From assembly GCF_017894385.1 (NCBI RefSeq), contig NZ_CP059560.1:4100501-4164500 (forward strand): a stretch of 64,000 nucleotides of DNA, in the 5' to 3' direction. The position numbers and the translations under genes were made by a program. Positions 25,291 to 34,738 of this stretch are shown here, piece after piece (within the stretch, counting starts at the first letter, position 1; every line of letters starts with the position of its first letter). Source of the DNA: Aromatoleum petrolei. GTDB taxonomy: Bacteria > Pseudomonadota > Gammaproteobacteria > Burkholderiales > Rhodocyclaceae. The notes under the pieces were generated by a model that saw only the letters and a program-made list of their open reading frames with translations, did no database searches and had not been told where the DNA came from.

Positions 25291-26076
25291 TCAACTCGCA
25301 CCGAAGACGTAGGCGTCCATCGCGAGCATGCCGTAGCGCACGTCGGCGGCGGCCAGCCGGCGTGCGCCTGCCGGCATTCCGGCTGCGCCGTGGGCGAACA
25401 TGAGCGGCATGAGGTGCTCGTCGGTCGGATGGGCGCGGTCGGCATGCGGCGCGAGCCGCCGGTAGTCGAGCAAGGCATCGACGTCGCCGGAGTCCAGCGT
25501 TTCGGCGATCCATCGGGCGAAGGCATCGACGTAGGGTGCCGTTCCCGTCGCCGCGCCGGTGAACTCGTACAGGTTGTGGGTGAGGCTGCCGGATCCGACG
25601 ATGAGGACGCCGTCTTCGCGCAGCGGGGACAGCGCCCGCCCCAGGGCATGGAACCAGCTCGCCGGCCGGCGCGCGGGCATCGAGATCTGCACGACCGGCA
25701 CGTCGGCGTCGGGGTACATGTGCAGCAGGGGCACCCACGCCCCGTGATCCAGTCCGCGATGCGGGTCCGGCTGTGCATCGATTCCGCTGCCGGCGAGGCG
25801 TGCGATCGCGCGCGCGGCAAGTTCCGGATCGCCGGGCGCCGGGTAGCGCAGGTCATACAGGGGGGCGGGGAAACCGCCGAAATCGTGGATCGTCTCCGGC
25901 TGTTCGCCTGCCGACAGTTTCAGCGCGGGGGCCATCCAGTGCGGCGAGGCGACCAGGATTGCGCGCGGCTTGGGGAGCGTTTGTGCGAGGGCGGCGAGTT
26001 CGCGTCCCGCTTCGCCCGGTTCGAGCGCGAAAGTGGGTGCTCCGTGGGAAACGAAGAGGGTGGGCATCGTACTCAT
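25291..26076 (-). CDS. DOPA 4,5-dioxygenase-like extradiol dioxygenase (YgiD family)
   Basis: A 261-residue class III extradiol dioxygenase of the LigB/DODA superfamily. Metal-binding histidines are in place: His11 (SHGAP), His46 (ASPHW) and His167 (GSGSLTHN). His221 (TDEHLMP) is the likely catalytic residue. YgiD-type enzymes bind Fe or Zn and open catechol rings such as DOPA; the natural substrate in bacteria is unclear. The start ATG at 26076 gives the usual family length. Confidence 0.87.
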   Translation of the reverse strand: MSTMPTLFVSHGAPTFALEPGEAGRELAALAQTLPKPRAILVASPHWMAPALKLSAGEQPETIHDFGGFPAPLYDLRYPAPGDPELAARAIARLAGSGIDAQPDPHRGLDHGAWVPLLHMYPDADVPVVQISMPARRPASWFHALGRALSPLREDGVLIVGSGSLTHNLYEFTGAATGTAPYVDAFARWIAETLDSGDVDALLDYRRLAPHADRAHPTDEHLMPLMFAHGAAGMPAGARRLAAADVRYGMLAMDAYVFGAS

Positions 26077-26332
26077 GTGGGCTCCAGTGCATGCCGGGCG
26101 CGGCCCTTTCTGGCCGTTCCCGTTTGCAGCAGTCTATGGAGCGCGCTCGCGGCAATAAACCGGGAGCGGCGGCACGCACTGTTCAGTCATTTGCAACAAT
26201 CGGCGCTTTGCCGTTGTCGAACCCGGGAATCCGATTTCACGCGCGCTTTTTCCGCGTTGCACAATCGCGCCGTGCTTTTATGGTATCGTCGGTGGCTATC
26301 ACCGGTCCGGCCCTTTCTCAATCGCAATACGA

Positions 26333-27259
26333 ATGACGCTTCTTTCGCTGATCGTTGCGCTGCTGCTCGAGCAGGTACGGCCATTGCCGGTGCGGCAGAT
26401 CGTTCTGGATCCGCTCCACCGACTGTCGGGCGTCCTTGTCGAACGTTTCAACGACGGCCAGGCCCGCAACGGCGTCGTCGCGTGGCTGCTCGTCGTCGTC
26501 TCGGTGGTCGCGGGCGGTGTGCTCGCCTTCTTCCTGCTGTGGCTTGTCCATCCGCTGCTGGCGGTGGTCTTCAACATCGCGGTGCTCTACCTGACGATGG
26601 GTTTCAGGCAGGAAAGCCATTTCTTCACGGACATCCACCTCGCGCTGCGCATGGGCGAACTCGACCGTGCGCGTTCGCTGCTGGGCGAATGGCGCGGCGG
26701 ACAGTACGTCGGAGCGAGTTCCAGCGAGGTCGCGCGGCTCGCGATCGAGGAGGGGCTCGTCGCCGCCCACCGCAACGTGTTCGGCGTGATCTTCTGGTTC
26801 ATCGTCCTGCCCGGGCCGAGCGGCGCGCTGCTGTACCGCCTTGCCCGCTTCCTCGGCGAGGAGTGGGGCGAACGCACGGATGCCGAATTCGGCCAGTTCG
26901 GGCGTTTCGCACGCAAGGCCTTCGAGATGATCGACTGGCTGCCCGCCCGCTTGACGGCGGCGTCGTTTTCGGTGGTGGGCGACTTCGAGGACGCGGTGTT
27001 CTGCTGGCGCACCCAGTCGATGCTCTGGGCCGACAGGGCGTCCGGTATACTTATCGCGGCAGGCGCGGGCGCGCTCGGTGTGCGCCTGGGCATGCCCGTC
27101 CATGAATCCGGCGAGATCGTCGAACGACCGGAAATGGGCGTCGGGGAAGAAGCCGACGCCGACTACATGCAGAGCACAGTGGGGCTGATCTGGCGCGCAC
27201 TGGTGCTCTGTTTGCTGATGCTGGCCCTGCTGGTGATCGCCGGCTGGGTTGGTACCTAA
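26333..27259 (+). CDS. CobD/AmpE-related integral membrane protein
   Basis: A 308-residue membrane protein with segments at about 1-15, 46-85, 150-170, 230-250 and 285-305. It resembles the CobD/CbiB and AmpE superfamily (LEQVRPLP near the N-terminus, SLLGEWRGG and SVVGDFEDAVFCWR). No cobalamin gene is nearby, and the sequence resembles the betaproteobacterial 'CobD-related' group whose role is not established. The thiolase starts 19 bp later. A cobalamin-synthesis role is possible but not supported by context. Confidence 0.65.
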   Translation: MTLLSLIVALLLEQVRPLPVRQIVLDPLHRLSGVLVERFNDGQARNGVVAWLLVVVSVVAGGVLAFFLLWLVHPLLAVVFNIAVLYLTMGFRQESHFFTDIHLALRMGELDRARSLLGEWRGGQYVGASSSEVARLAIEEGLVAAHRNVFGVIFWFIVLPGPSGALLYRLARFLGEEWGERTDAEFGQFGRFARKAFEMIDWLPARLTAASFSVVGDFEDAVFCWRTQSMLWADRASGILIAAGAGALGVRLGMPVHESGEIVERPEMGVGEEADADYMQSTVGLIWRALVLCLLMLALLVIAGWVGT

Positions 27260-27278
27260 CATCCAGGAGGGAGCACAG

Positions 27279-28460
27279 ATGGCGAATCGTGAAGTTGTGG
27301 TTTTGAGCGCAGTCCGTTCGGCGGTAGGTGGTTTCGGCGGCTCGTTGAAGGACATGGAGCCGGCCGAGCTGGGCGGCGTGGTCGTCAAGGAAGCGATCGC
27401 CCGTGCCGGAGTGGACCCGAAGCAGGTGACCTTCGCCACCGTCGGCAACTGCATTCCGACGGAGTCGCGCTATCCCTACGTCGCGCGTGTCGCAACGATC
27501 CAGGGCGGCATGTCGATGGATTCGGTGGCCTTTGCGGTCAACCGCCTGTGCGGCTCGGCGCAGCAGGCCATCGTCAACTCCGCCCAGGCGATCATGCTGG
27601 GTGATGCGGACTTCGCCATCGGCGGCGGCGTCGAAGTGATGTCGCGCGGCGCCTACCTGCTGCCGGCACTGCGTAACGGCGCCCGCATGGGCGACGCCAA
27701 GGCCATCGACGCGATGGTCGCGGTGCTGACCGACCCGTTTGGCGTCGGCCATATGGGTATCACCGCCGAGAACCTGACCGCGAAGTGGAGCATCAGCCGC
27801 GAGGAACAGGACGCCTTCGCGCTCGAGTCGCAGAACCGCGCCGCAGCGGCGATTGCCGACGGCCGCTTCAAGAGCCAGATCGTCCCGATCACCTTCGAAA
27901 CCCGCAAGGGTCCGGTCGTATTCGATACCGACGAGCATCCGCGCATGACGACCATGGAAGCGCTGGGCAAGATGAAGCCCGCCTTCAAGAAGGATGGTTC
28001 CGTCACCGCCGGCAACGCTTCGGGTATCAACGACGCTGCGGCCTTCCTCGTGCTGGCCGACGCCGCCAAGGCTGCCGCCGGCGGCCACAAGCCGATCGCC
28101 CGCCTCGTCGCGTACGCGATCGCCGGCGTGCCCAACGACGTCATGGGCGAAGGTCCGATCCCGGCTTCCAAGCTCGCGCTGCAGCGCGCCGGCCTGTCGC
28201 TGGACAAGATCGACGTGATCGAGTCGAACGAAGCCTTCGCGGCGCAGTCGATCGCGGTGAACAAGGGCCTCGACCTCGATCCGAAGAAGACCAATCCGAA
28301 CGGCGGCGCGATCGCGCTGGGTCACCCGGTCGGTGCGACCGGCGGCGTGATCATCACCAAGCTGCTGCACGAGCTGATCCGCGTCAACGGCCGTTACGGC
28401 ATGGCGACGATGTGCATCGGCGGCGGCCAGGGCATTACGACGATCTGGGAACGCATCTGA
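27279..28460 (+). CDS. Acetyl-CoA acetyltransferase / beta-ketothiolase (BktB-like)
   Basis: A 393-residue thiolase. Catalytic residues are Cys91 (NRLCGSA), His349 (GHPVGATGG) and Cys379 (CIGGGQG). The sequence follows the BktB type of Cupriavidus (SLKDMEPAELGG; TAGNASGINDAAA; NPNGGAIALGHP). It condenses or cleaves acyl-CoA and acetyl-CoA, for polyhydroxyalkanoate or beta-oxidation. I choose the ATG at 27279 because AGGAGGGAG lies just before it, inside the longer frame. A strong terminator follows. Confidence 0.9.
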   Translation: MANREVVVLSAVRSAVGGFGGSLKDMEPAELGGVVVKEAIARAGVDPKQVTFATVGNCIPTESRYPYVARVATIQGGMSMDSVAFAVNRLCGSAQQAIVNSAQAIMLGDADFAIGGGVEVMSRGAYLLPALRNGARMGDAKAIDAMVAVLTDPFGVGHMGITAENLTAKWSISREEQDAFALESQNRAAAAIADGRFKSQIVPITFETRKGPVVFDTDEHPRMTTMEALGKMKPAFKKDGSVTAGNASGINDAAAFLVLADAAKAAAGGHKPIARLVAYAIAGVPNDVMGEGPIPASKLALQRAGLSLDKIDVIESNEAFAAQSIAVNKGLDLDPKKTNPNGGAIALGHPVGATGGVIITKLLHELIRVNGRYGMATMCIGGGQGITTIWERI

Positions 28461-28480
28461 GCGGTCCATTCCCGGAAAGC

Positions 28481-28508
28481 AAAAAACCCGCTGCGGCGGG
28501 TTTTTTTT
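28481..28508 (+). terminator. Intrinsic terminator after the thiolase gene
   Basis: Stem CCCGC / GCGGG with loop TGCG (28487-28500), preceded by A6 and followed by T8. The A-run makes it able to work in both directions, so it can also serve the convergent rsgA. Confidence 0.9.
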
Positions 28509-28533
28509 CGCGCGCCGGGCGGGCCGGGGAGGG

Positions 28534-29466
28534 CTACCAGCCCTGTGACAGGCGTTTCGCTTCGCGGATCTCGTCGCGGATCAGCCGGTAATGGTCAAAG
28601 CGGCGTGCATCGATCGCACCGGACGCGAGCGCCGCCTGCAAGGCGCAGCCCGGTTCGGACTCGTGCCGGCAGTCGCGGAAGCGGCATTTGCCGAGGTGAT
28701 CCTGAAACTCGACGAAGCTCGCCGCAAGCTCGTCGGGCGTGAGGTGGGCGAGCCCAAAGGCCTGCAGTCCCGGACTGTCGATCAGCCAGCCGCCGTCGAG
28801 CGGATACAGGCGGGCGAAGGTGGTGGTGTGCTTGCCACTGTTGAGTGCCTCGGAAATTTCGCGTGTGGCGGCGCGGGCTTCGGGGATGAGCGCGTTGGTG
28901 AGGGTCGATTTGCCCATGCCCGACTGGCCGACGAAGATGCTGCGCTGGCCGGCGAGGTAGGGCCGAAGCTCGTCGGCGCCGGCGCGTGCGCTCAGCTCGA
29001 TCACTTCGTAGCCGAGCCGCTCGAAGGGCGCGAGCATGCGGTGCGCCGCCGGCAGGGATTGAGCGAGGTCGGCCTTGTTCAGGACGATGAGGGTCCTGAG
29101 GTGCTGGCTTTCGGCCGCGGCGATGCAGCGGGAAATGAGCAGATCCGAGAACCCCGGCTCGGTCGCCGTGACCAGCACGACCTGGCTGAGGTTTGCCGCG
29201 ATGAGCTTTTCGCGGAATGCATCCGAGCGCCAGAGGAGGTTGCGGCGCGGCTTGAGTGCGGTGATGACTCCCTGGTCGCTGCCGGTTGCCTCGATCTCGA
29301 CCTCGTCGCCGCACGCGAAGCTGCTCTTCTTGCCGCGTGGGTAGCACTTCAGTCGATTGGTTTCCTGCCCGGTCTGTCCCGCGACGACGACCTCGTATTG
29401 ACGGCCGAAGGCGGCGACGATGACGCCCTCGAGTGCCGTGCCGTGCTTCTGTCTGGGCTTGCTCAC
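28534..29466 (-). CDS. rsgA: Ribosome small subunit-dependent GTPase A
   Basis: A 310-residue circularly permuted GTPase that helps mature the 30S subunit. It has an OB-fold (about 10-70), then the motifs in permuted order: NKAD (130-133), Walker A GQSGMGKS (180-187) and DSPG (230-233). The zinc-finger ligands are Cys261, Cys266, His268 and Cys274. I choose the GTG at 29466, 13 bp after the M48 peptidase stop, because the longer frame runs inside that gene. It is probably in one operon with the protease. Confidence 0.93.
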   Translation of the reverse strand: MSKPRQKHGTALEGVIVAAFGRQYEVVVAGQTGQETNRLKCYPRGKKSSFACGDEVEIEATGSDQGVITALKPRRNLLWRSDAFREKLIAANLSQVVLVTATEPGFSDLLISRCIAAAESQHLRTLIVLNKADLAQSLPAAHRMLAPFERLGYEVIELSARAGADELRPYLAGQRSIFVGQSGMGKSTLTNALIPEARAATREISEALNSGKHTTTFARLYPLDGGWLIDSPGLQAFGLAHLTPDELAASFVEFQDHLGKCRFRDCRHESEPGCALQAALASGAIDARRFDHYRLIRDEIREAKRLSQGW

Positions 29467-29479
29467 GAAATAGGGGGTC

Positions 29480-30736
29480 TCAGCTGGAGGAGCGCAGGCG
29501 CGCGACACGCAATGCCGCCGGCGGGTGGGAGTCGAAGAAGCTGGAGTACAGCGGGTCGGGGGTGAGGGTCGAGGCGTTGTCGCGGTAGAGCTTGACGAGT
29601 GCCTGTGCAAGATCGGAGGCACGCGTCTGGCGCACCGCGTACGCGTCGGCCTCGAACTCGTGCACCCGCGACCAGTAGCTCATCAACGGCGCGGCGGGGA
29701 AGGTGAAACAGGGCAGGGCCAGTGCGAACAGGGCCAGCGCAACCGCGGTGCCGGCCGAGGCAGGGGCAACGCCCAATCCGGCATAGAACCACGGCTGCCC
29801 CATCAGCCAGCCCAGCAGCCACAGCAGGCCGAGGCTCGCCGCGGAGATCACCGCGAGGCGTTTCCAGATGTGCCGGTGGTGGAAATGGCCGAGCTCGTGA
29901 GCGAGCACGGCCTCGACTTCCTCGGGCCGGAGCTTTTCCAGCAGGGTATCGAAGAAGACGATGCGCTTGGCGGCGCCGAAACCGGTGAAGTAGGCATTGC
30001 CGTGTGCAGAGCGGCGCGAGCCATCCATCACGAACAGGCCGCGGGAGCGAAAGCCACAGCGCTCCAGCAGCGCCTCGACGCGCGACTTGAGGGCCTCGTC
30101 CGAGAGCGGGGTGAACTTATTGAACAGCGGCGCGATGAAGGTCGGCCAGATGAAGAGCGCCAGCAGGTTGAAGGCGAGCCAGAAGAGCCACACCCACAGC
30201 CACCAGCGTTCGCCCATTGCACCCATCAGCCACAGCACGGCCGCAAGGACCGGCAGTCCGATCAGCGCGGCAAGCAAGGCCTCGCGTGCGAGGTCGGCGA
30301 GGAAAAGGCGCGCCGTCATGCGGTTGAAGCCGAAGCGCTTCTCGATGCCGAAGGTGCGATAGAGCGCGAACGGCAGCTCGATGGCCCAGCCGGCGATGCC
30401 GAGCGTCGCGAGCAGGGCGACCCCGTGCGCGAGCGTTCCGGCTTCGAGAAATCCGGTGAGCAGGTCGTGGATGACCTGCAGGCCTCCGCCGAGGGTGAGG
30501 GCGAGCACCCAGGCGGTGCCGACCGCAGCATCGACGGTGCCGAGTCCCATCCGTGCTGCGGTGTAGTCCGCAGCCTTGCGATGCGATTCCAGGCTGATCG
30601 ATTCCGCGAACGGGGGCGGCACCGATTCCCGGTGCGCGCGCACGTGCCGGATCTGGCGCATCATGAGCACGAGCCTGGCGCACAGGGTCAGTGCGGCGGC
30701 GGCTAGGAAGAGGTAGGAGAAGGCGTGCGGGGACAT
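29480..30736 (-). CDS. M48 family membrane metalloprotease (Ste24-like)
   Basis: A 418-residue integral membrane zinc protease of the Ste24/CaaX type. The zinc motif HELGH is at 280-284, with the third ligand Glu in HEFEADAYA near 360. Six or seven membrane helices surround it (5-25, 65-85, 100-120, 150-175, 180-205, 295-345). Such proteases take part in membrane protein quality control. The gene is followed after 13 bp by rsgA and is divergent from orn. Confidence 0.9.
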   Translation of the reverse strand: MSPHAFSYLFLAAAALTLCARLVLMMRQIRHVRAHRESVPPPFAESISLESHRKAADYTAARMGLGTVDAAVGTAWVLALTLGGGLQVIHDLLTGFLEAGTLAHGVALLATLGIAGWAIELPFALYRTFGIEKRFGFNRMTARLFLADLAREALLAALIGLPVLAAVLWLMGAMGERWWLWVWLFWLAFNLLALFIWPTFIAPLFNKFTPLSDEALKSRVEALLERCGFRSRGLFVMDGSRRSAHGNAYFTGFGAAKRIVFFDTLLEKLRPEEVEAVLAHELGHFHHRHIWKRLAVISAASLGLLWLLGWLMGQPWFYAGLGVAPASAGTAVALALFALALPCFTFPAAPLMSYWSRVHEFEADAYAVRQTRASDLAQALVKLYRDNASTLTPDPLYSSFFDSHPPAALRVARLRSSS

Positions 30737-30810
30737 TCGGCGAGTGGAGTGGGCGGGCGGCGAGGCATCTATGCCACAATCGCGCCTTTGCTCAAGCGGG
30801 GCGGACGATT

Positions 30811-31362
30811 ATGGCACAGGATCAGAATCACCTCATCTGGCTGGACATGGAGATGACAGGGCTCGAGCCGGATACCGATCGCATCATCGAGGTCGCGATC
30901 GTGATCACCGATTCGCAGCTCAACACCGTTGCCGAGGCGCCCGTGATGGTCGTGCATCAGCCCGACAGCGTGCTCGACCGCATGGATCAGTGGAACCGCG
31001 ACACGCATGGTAGGTCCGGCCTGACCGGCCGCGTGAAGGCGTCGACGACCGGCGAGGCGGATGTCGAGGCGCAGATGCTGGCCTTCCTGCAGCAGTACGT
31101 GCCCGCGCGCACCTCGCCGATGTGCGGCAATTCCGTGTGCCAGGATCGCCGGTTCCTTGCCCGTTACATGCCGCAACTCGAGGCGTGGTTCCACTACCGC
31201 AACCTCGACGTGTCGACGCTGAAGGAACTCGCGCGCCGGTGGCGCCCGGAGATCTACAAGGGCGTCGTCAAGAAGGGCAAGCACGAGGCGCTGTCGGACA
31301 TCTACGAGTCGATCGGCGAACTGCGCCACTATCGCGACAACTTCCTGCGCCTCCAGGACTGA
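30811..31362 (+). CDS. orn: Oligoribonuclease
   Basis: A 183-residue DEDDh 3'-5' exonuclease that degrades di- and short oligoribonucleotides, including the pGpG made from cyclic-di-GMP. The first acidic pair is in [10 protein letters not shown] (Asp12, Glu14). The later Asp sits in CQDRRFL and the His/Asp in [12 protein letters not shown] start at MAQDQNH (30811). It is divergent from the M48 gene and single. Confidence 0.95.
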   Translation: MAQDQNHLIWLDMEMTGLEPDTDRIIEVAIVITDSQLNTVAEAPVMVVHQPDSVLDRMDQWNRDTHGRSGLTGRVKASTTGEADVEAQMLAFLQQYVPARTSPMCGNSVCQDRRFLARYMPQLEAWFHYRNLDVSTLKELARRWRPEIYKGVVKKGKHEALSDIYESIGELRHYRDNFLRLQD

Positions 31363-31376
31363 GTCGGCTGCCCCCG

Positions 31377-31407
31377 GTAGCCCCTTGAGCGCGCGCGCAG
31401 GGGCTAC
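31377..31407. terminator. Inverted repeat between convergent orn and glycosyltransferase
   Basis: Perfect stem GTAGCCCC / GGGGCTAC around a GC-rich loop, 15 bp after orn and 14 bp before the end of the glycosyltransferase gene. There is no T-run, so it is a terminator-like hairpin of uncertain strength. Confidence 0.5.
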
Positions 31408-31420
31408 GTGCGGTCCGGTT

Positions 31421-33073
31421 TCAGTCGCGCCGGTACAGGCGGAAGATCTCTTGCTGTCTTCCGCCGCCGCGACGAAATTCCCAGATCTGCTGCCATTCCG
31501 GCGCGGGTTTCTGGGCGTCGCTGCGATCGTCGAAGACCAGCAGGAAGCCGCACTGGGTTTCGTTGTTGATGACCCGCTCCGGCCGGATGCCGGCGAAGTA
31601 ATGGAAGGAGGCGCGCTGGCTGGCCGACAAGCCCACCATCGCGACGCAGTCCTCACGCTCGCCCGACAGCGCGATCTTCAGCGAGGTTGCGGCCGGACGA
31701 TAGCTGCGGTCATGGTCGAACCAGGGCTTGAGCAGTGCAATCGTGAGGCACCACAGCATCGTCATCCCGAGCGCCCAGTTCGCCGGCGCGCGGTTCGGCG
31801 AGCGCGGCAAACGCCAAGCCAGCAGGACCCATGCGGCGACGATGGCGATGCCCGCGATGGCCGAGATCTCGGGCGCGCGCAGGGCGAAATCCGGTGCCAC
31901 GCGCACGAGATGGCGCGCGAGTCCGGGCGGCCACAGGAAGACCTGGGCGCTCCATGCGATCCATACGAGCAGCGTGAAGACGCCGAAGGTCATGATCCCG
32001 AACCAGTCGAAGGCGTTCGCGGCGCCGCGTCGCAGGCTCGGCACGCCCGACGCCGCAAGCAGCGCGAGCGGCGGCACGAGCGGCAGCATCGAGGCCGGGC
32101 TCAGGCTGCCGTTCAGGATGATCCACGCCAGGGCGAACATAAGGGCGGTGATCGGCAGCAGCGTGGACACGCGCAGCAGGTGGCGGCGGGTGCGCCACAG
32201 CGACCATAACGCAATGGGCCACAGCGGCCAGGCGAACCAGCCGAGGAGTTCGGCGAGGCGCGCGAACTCGTTGCCGCTCATCGCCCCTGCCCATAGTTCG
32301 CGCCACTCGTTGCGCCACCACAGCGCGAGCAGCTCGGGGGACTGGTAATGCAGCACCAGCGGCCACAGTGCCGATGCGCCGATGGCGAGGCTCAGTCCGA
32401 TGATCAGTCCGCTGCTGGCGCGTGGATTGCGGCATTCGGGGCAGGCGGTGATGACGACGACGAAGAGTGGCAGCGAAAGCACGACGCCGGGCAGGCCGCC
32501 GGCGAGGAAGGCGAGCGCCGCGCCCATCCCGGCCTGGACGCCGCCGAGCACGGGGCGGGTCGGGATGTGCGAGAGGCCCGCCAGCGTGAAGGCCTGCATC
32601 GCCATGAGCGCAATCATCGGCTGGGTTTCATGCGCATGCAGCACCAGGCCCAGCGTGCCGAGGGTCAGCAGGGCGGCAGGGGTGCGTGTCTCGCGACCGT
32701 AGAGGCGGGTTGCCGCGCGCGTGATCCAGAAGATCGCCAGCGCCGTGAACACCGTGGTCGCCAGCCGGGCGCCGTCGTGCAACGGCAGGAAGGGGGCGAG
32801 CAGGCGCGCGAATGCGGCGCCGGCCCAGTAGTAGAGCGGCGGGAAATCGGTTTCGGGCTCGCCGGCGATGGCGGGGAACAGCAGGTGGTTTCCCTGCAGC
32901 ATCTCCAGGATCGGGCCGAAATGGCGTGCGTCATCGCCGCGCCACGGGTCATGGCCGGTCAGTCCGGTGAGCAGGTACAGGGCGATGAGCAGCGCAAGGC
33001 CGGTCGCGCCGTACAGATGCCGCCGGATCGTCGAGGTCCGTAAGAATTCTCCAGTCATCTCATGGTGCGCCAT
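31421..33073 (-). CDS. ArnT-like (GT-C fold) glycosyltransferase
   Basis: A 550-residue inner-membrane protein with about 11 helices. The first periplasmic loop carries the GT-C acidic motif (HDPWRGDDARH, 41-51) and an FPPLYYW stretch like ArnT/PMT enzymes. These use polyprenyl-linked sugars as donors and work on the periplasmic side. The acceptor is unknown and no lipid A or sugar-synthesis gene is near. The start could also be the methionine at 33058. Its upstream neighbour is rpmE. Confidence 0.78.
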   Translation of the reverse strand: MAHHEMTGEFLRTSTIRRHLYGATGLALLIALYLLTGLTGHDPWRGDDARHFGPILEMLQGNHLLFPAIAGEPETDFPPLYYWAGAAFARLLAPFLPLHDGARLATTVFTALAIFWITRAATRLYGRETRTPAALLTLGTLGLVLHAHETQPMIALMAMQAFTLAGLSHIPTRPVLGGVQAGMGAALAFLAGGLPGVVLSLPLFVVVITACPECRNPRASSGLIIGLSLAIGASALWPLVLHYQSPELLALWWRNEWRELWAGAMSGNEFARLAELLGWFAWPLWPIALWSLWRTRRHLLRVSTLLPITALMFALAWIILNGSLSPASMLPLVPPLALLAASGVPSLRRGAANAFDWFGIMTFGVFTLLVWIAWSAQVFLWPPGLARHLVRVAPDFALRAPEISAIAGIAIVAAWVLLAWRLPRSPNRAPANWALGMTMLWCLTIALLKPWFDHDRSYRPAATSLKIALSGEREDCVAMVGLSASQRASFHYFAGIRPERVINNETQCGFLLVFDDRSDAQKPAPEWQQIWEFRRGGGRQQEIFRLYRRD

Positions 33074-33153
33074 CCGTCATGGTGCGGACGGCGTCGGAAC
33101 GTCGGGTGCGGAATTCTAGCCGGCGCGCGAGGCTGCGCCGTGTTTCGAGGAAC

Positions 33154-33177
33154 AAAAAAGGCAGCCGAAGCTGCCTT
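33154..33177 (-). terminator. Intrinsic terminator of rpmE
   Basis: Stem AAGGCAGC / GCTGCCTT with loop TTCG on the minus strand, followed by a run of T (33154-33159 as A on plus). It lies 26 bp after the rpmE stop. Confidence 0.88.
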
Positions 33178-33202
33178 TCTTGTCGCGACCGGAAACCGGG
33201 GT

Positions 33203-33421
33203 TCAGCCAAGGCGCTGAACGCTGCCGTATTTCTGGCGGAAACGCTCGACACGGCCGGCGGTGTCGACGATCTTTTGCTTGCCGGTGTAGAACGGGTGGC
33301 AGGCCGCGCACACTTCGACGTGCAGCACGGGCTTGCCCAGCGTCGAACGGGTTTCGAAGGCGTTGCCGCAGGAGCAGGTGACCTGGACGACTTGGTAATT
33401 CGGGTGGGTATCCGCTTTCAT
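33203..33421 (-). CDS. rpmE: 50S ribosomal protein L31, zinc form
   Basis: A 72-residue L31. The zinc-binding cysteines of the C+ form are present: CSC at 16-18 and CAAC near 38-41. It has the usual start ([10 protein letters not shown]) and the C-terminal FRQKYG. Having all four cysteines marks it as the zinc-replete paralogue. It has its own terminator. Confidence 0.96.
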   Translation of the reverse strand: MKADTHPNYQVVQVTCSCGNAFETRSTLGKPVLHVEVCAACHPFYTGKQKIVDTAGRVERFRQKYGSVQRLG

Positions 33422-33737
33422 GGCGATTCCTTGAACGAGCGGGCGGTGAATGTGGCCGCCCTGACAGCAGGTGGAAACCGCGAATTATCTCCGATCCGAT
33501 GTCGCAAGGCAAGCAAGGCGCTGTTTTGCAGGGCAATCCGACGATCGGCGTGGCAGCATTTCGGGGAGCGGCTTCTGCCGTGGATCAGGCGGTCCGGTAA
33601 GGCCGGGAACAAGTTCGCGGCTGACGCCGCACGCACGGTCGGCCTGCAGTCCGCCTGGGCGCTCGTCCATGCGTGTCGCGAGTGGCTGTCCTGCGGCCGT
33701 TGGCCGTACAATACGCCCCTTTTTTCAGGGAGTTGGT
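33422..33737. other. Intergenic region between rpmE and dusC
   Basis: 316 bp with divergent genes on both sides. I see no convincing gene. A TACAAT hexamer at 33707-33712 followed by a C4T6 tract just before the dusC start is the best promoter candidate. Open frames crossing it lack ribosome sites. Confidence 0.45.
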
Positions 33738-34724
33738 GTGCGTCTGCTGCTCGCGCCGATGGAAGGTCTGCTCGACGCCGACTTGCGCGACGTTCTCACC
33801 CGCGCCTGTTCCTATGACTGGGCCGTGAGCGAATTCGCGCGCGTGTCCGGCACGCTCCTGCCGCATCGCTCCTACCGGCGCATCAGCCCCGAGCTGCTGT
33901 CCGGCGGACGGACCGCGGCAGCGGTGCCGGTGCGCCTGCAACTGCTGGGCTCGGACCCCACCTGTCTGGCCGATAACGCCGCGCGTCTCGTGGAGCTCGC
34001 GCCGCCCGGCGTCGACCTCAATTTCGGTTGCCCCGCTCCGACGGTGAACCGCCATCGTGGAGGAGCCGTGTTGCTCGACGAGCCCGAACTCCTGCATCGC
34101 ATCGCGGCCGCCGTGCGGGCTGCCGTGCCGGCAGGGATACCGTTCACGGCAAAAATGCGGCTGGGCGTCGCGGATACCTCGAAAGCCGTCGAATGCGCCC
34201 AGGCGCTCGTCGCCGGGGGCGTGGAAGGTTTGGTCGTGCATGCGCGCACCAAGCTCGACGGCTACCGCCCGCCGGCGCACTGGGTGTGGGTTGCCCGCGT
34301 TGCCGAGGCGGTAGACATCCCCGTGACTGCCAACGGCGAAGTGTGGTCGGAAGCCGACTGGCGGCGATGTCGTGCGGAGAGCGGGGTTGCCGACGTGATG
34401 CTGGGGCGCGGCGCGGTTGCCGACCCCTTCCTTGCGCGACGCTTGCGCGCGCATGGCGGGGAGGGCGATCGCGTGATTGACCGCGAGGCGGAGTGGGCCG
34501 AATTGCTGCCCCTCCTGGCGCTTTTCTGGCAGCGCGTTCAGGGAAGGCTGCGTCCGCAACATTCGCCGGGTCGCCTCAAGCAGTGGCTAAACCTGCTGCG
34601 CCGCAATTATCCGCAGGCCGAGCAGCTGTTCCGCGAGATCCGCGCGGCGCGCAGGCCCCCCGAGATCGAAGCCGCGCTCGCGCGCCACGGCATCGCTGCC
34701 GTTGCGCTGCCGCTGGCGGCCTGA
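33738..34724 (+). CDS. dusC: tRNA-dihydrouridine synthase C
   Basis: A 328-residue flavin enzyme that reduces uridine to dihydrouridine in tRNA. It begins MRLLLAPMEGLLDADLRD, the DusC pattern. The active-site Cys is in LNFGCPAPTVNRH and FMN contacts are in AKMRLG and ANGEVW. The GTG at 33738 is chosen because AGGGAG stands 5 bp upstream. The TrmB-like gene follows 14 bp later, making a tRNA-modification pair. Confidence 0.9.
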   Translation: MRLLLAPMEGLLDADLRDVLTRACSYDWAVSEFARVSGTLLPHRSYRRISPELLSGGRTAAAVPVRLQLLGSDPTCLADNAARLVELAPPGVDLNFGCPAPTVNRHRGGAVLLDEPELLHRIAAAVRAAVPAGIPFTAKMRLGVADTSKAVECAQALVAGGVEGLVVHARTKLDGYRPPAHWVWVARVAEAVDIPVTANGEVWSEADWRRCRAESGVADVMLGRGAVADPFLARRLRAHGGEGDRVIDREAEWAELLPLLALFWQRVQGRLRPQHSPGRLKQWLNLLRRNYPQAEQLFREIRAARRPPEIEAALARHGIAAVALPLAA

Positions 34725-34738
34725 ACCGGACGTCTCCG

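Noticed and set aside
28460..29622. A longer rsgA start at 29622
   Set aside because: The extension lies inside the M48 peptidase gene and is Pro/Ser/Thr-rich shadow sequence. The GTG at 29466 begins 13 bp after that gene's stop.
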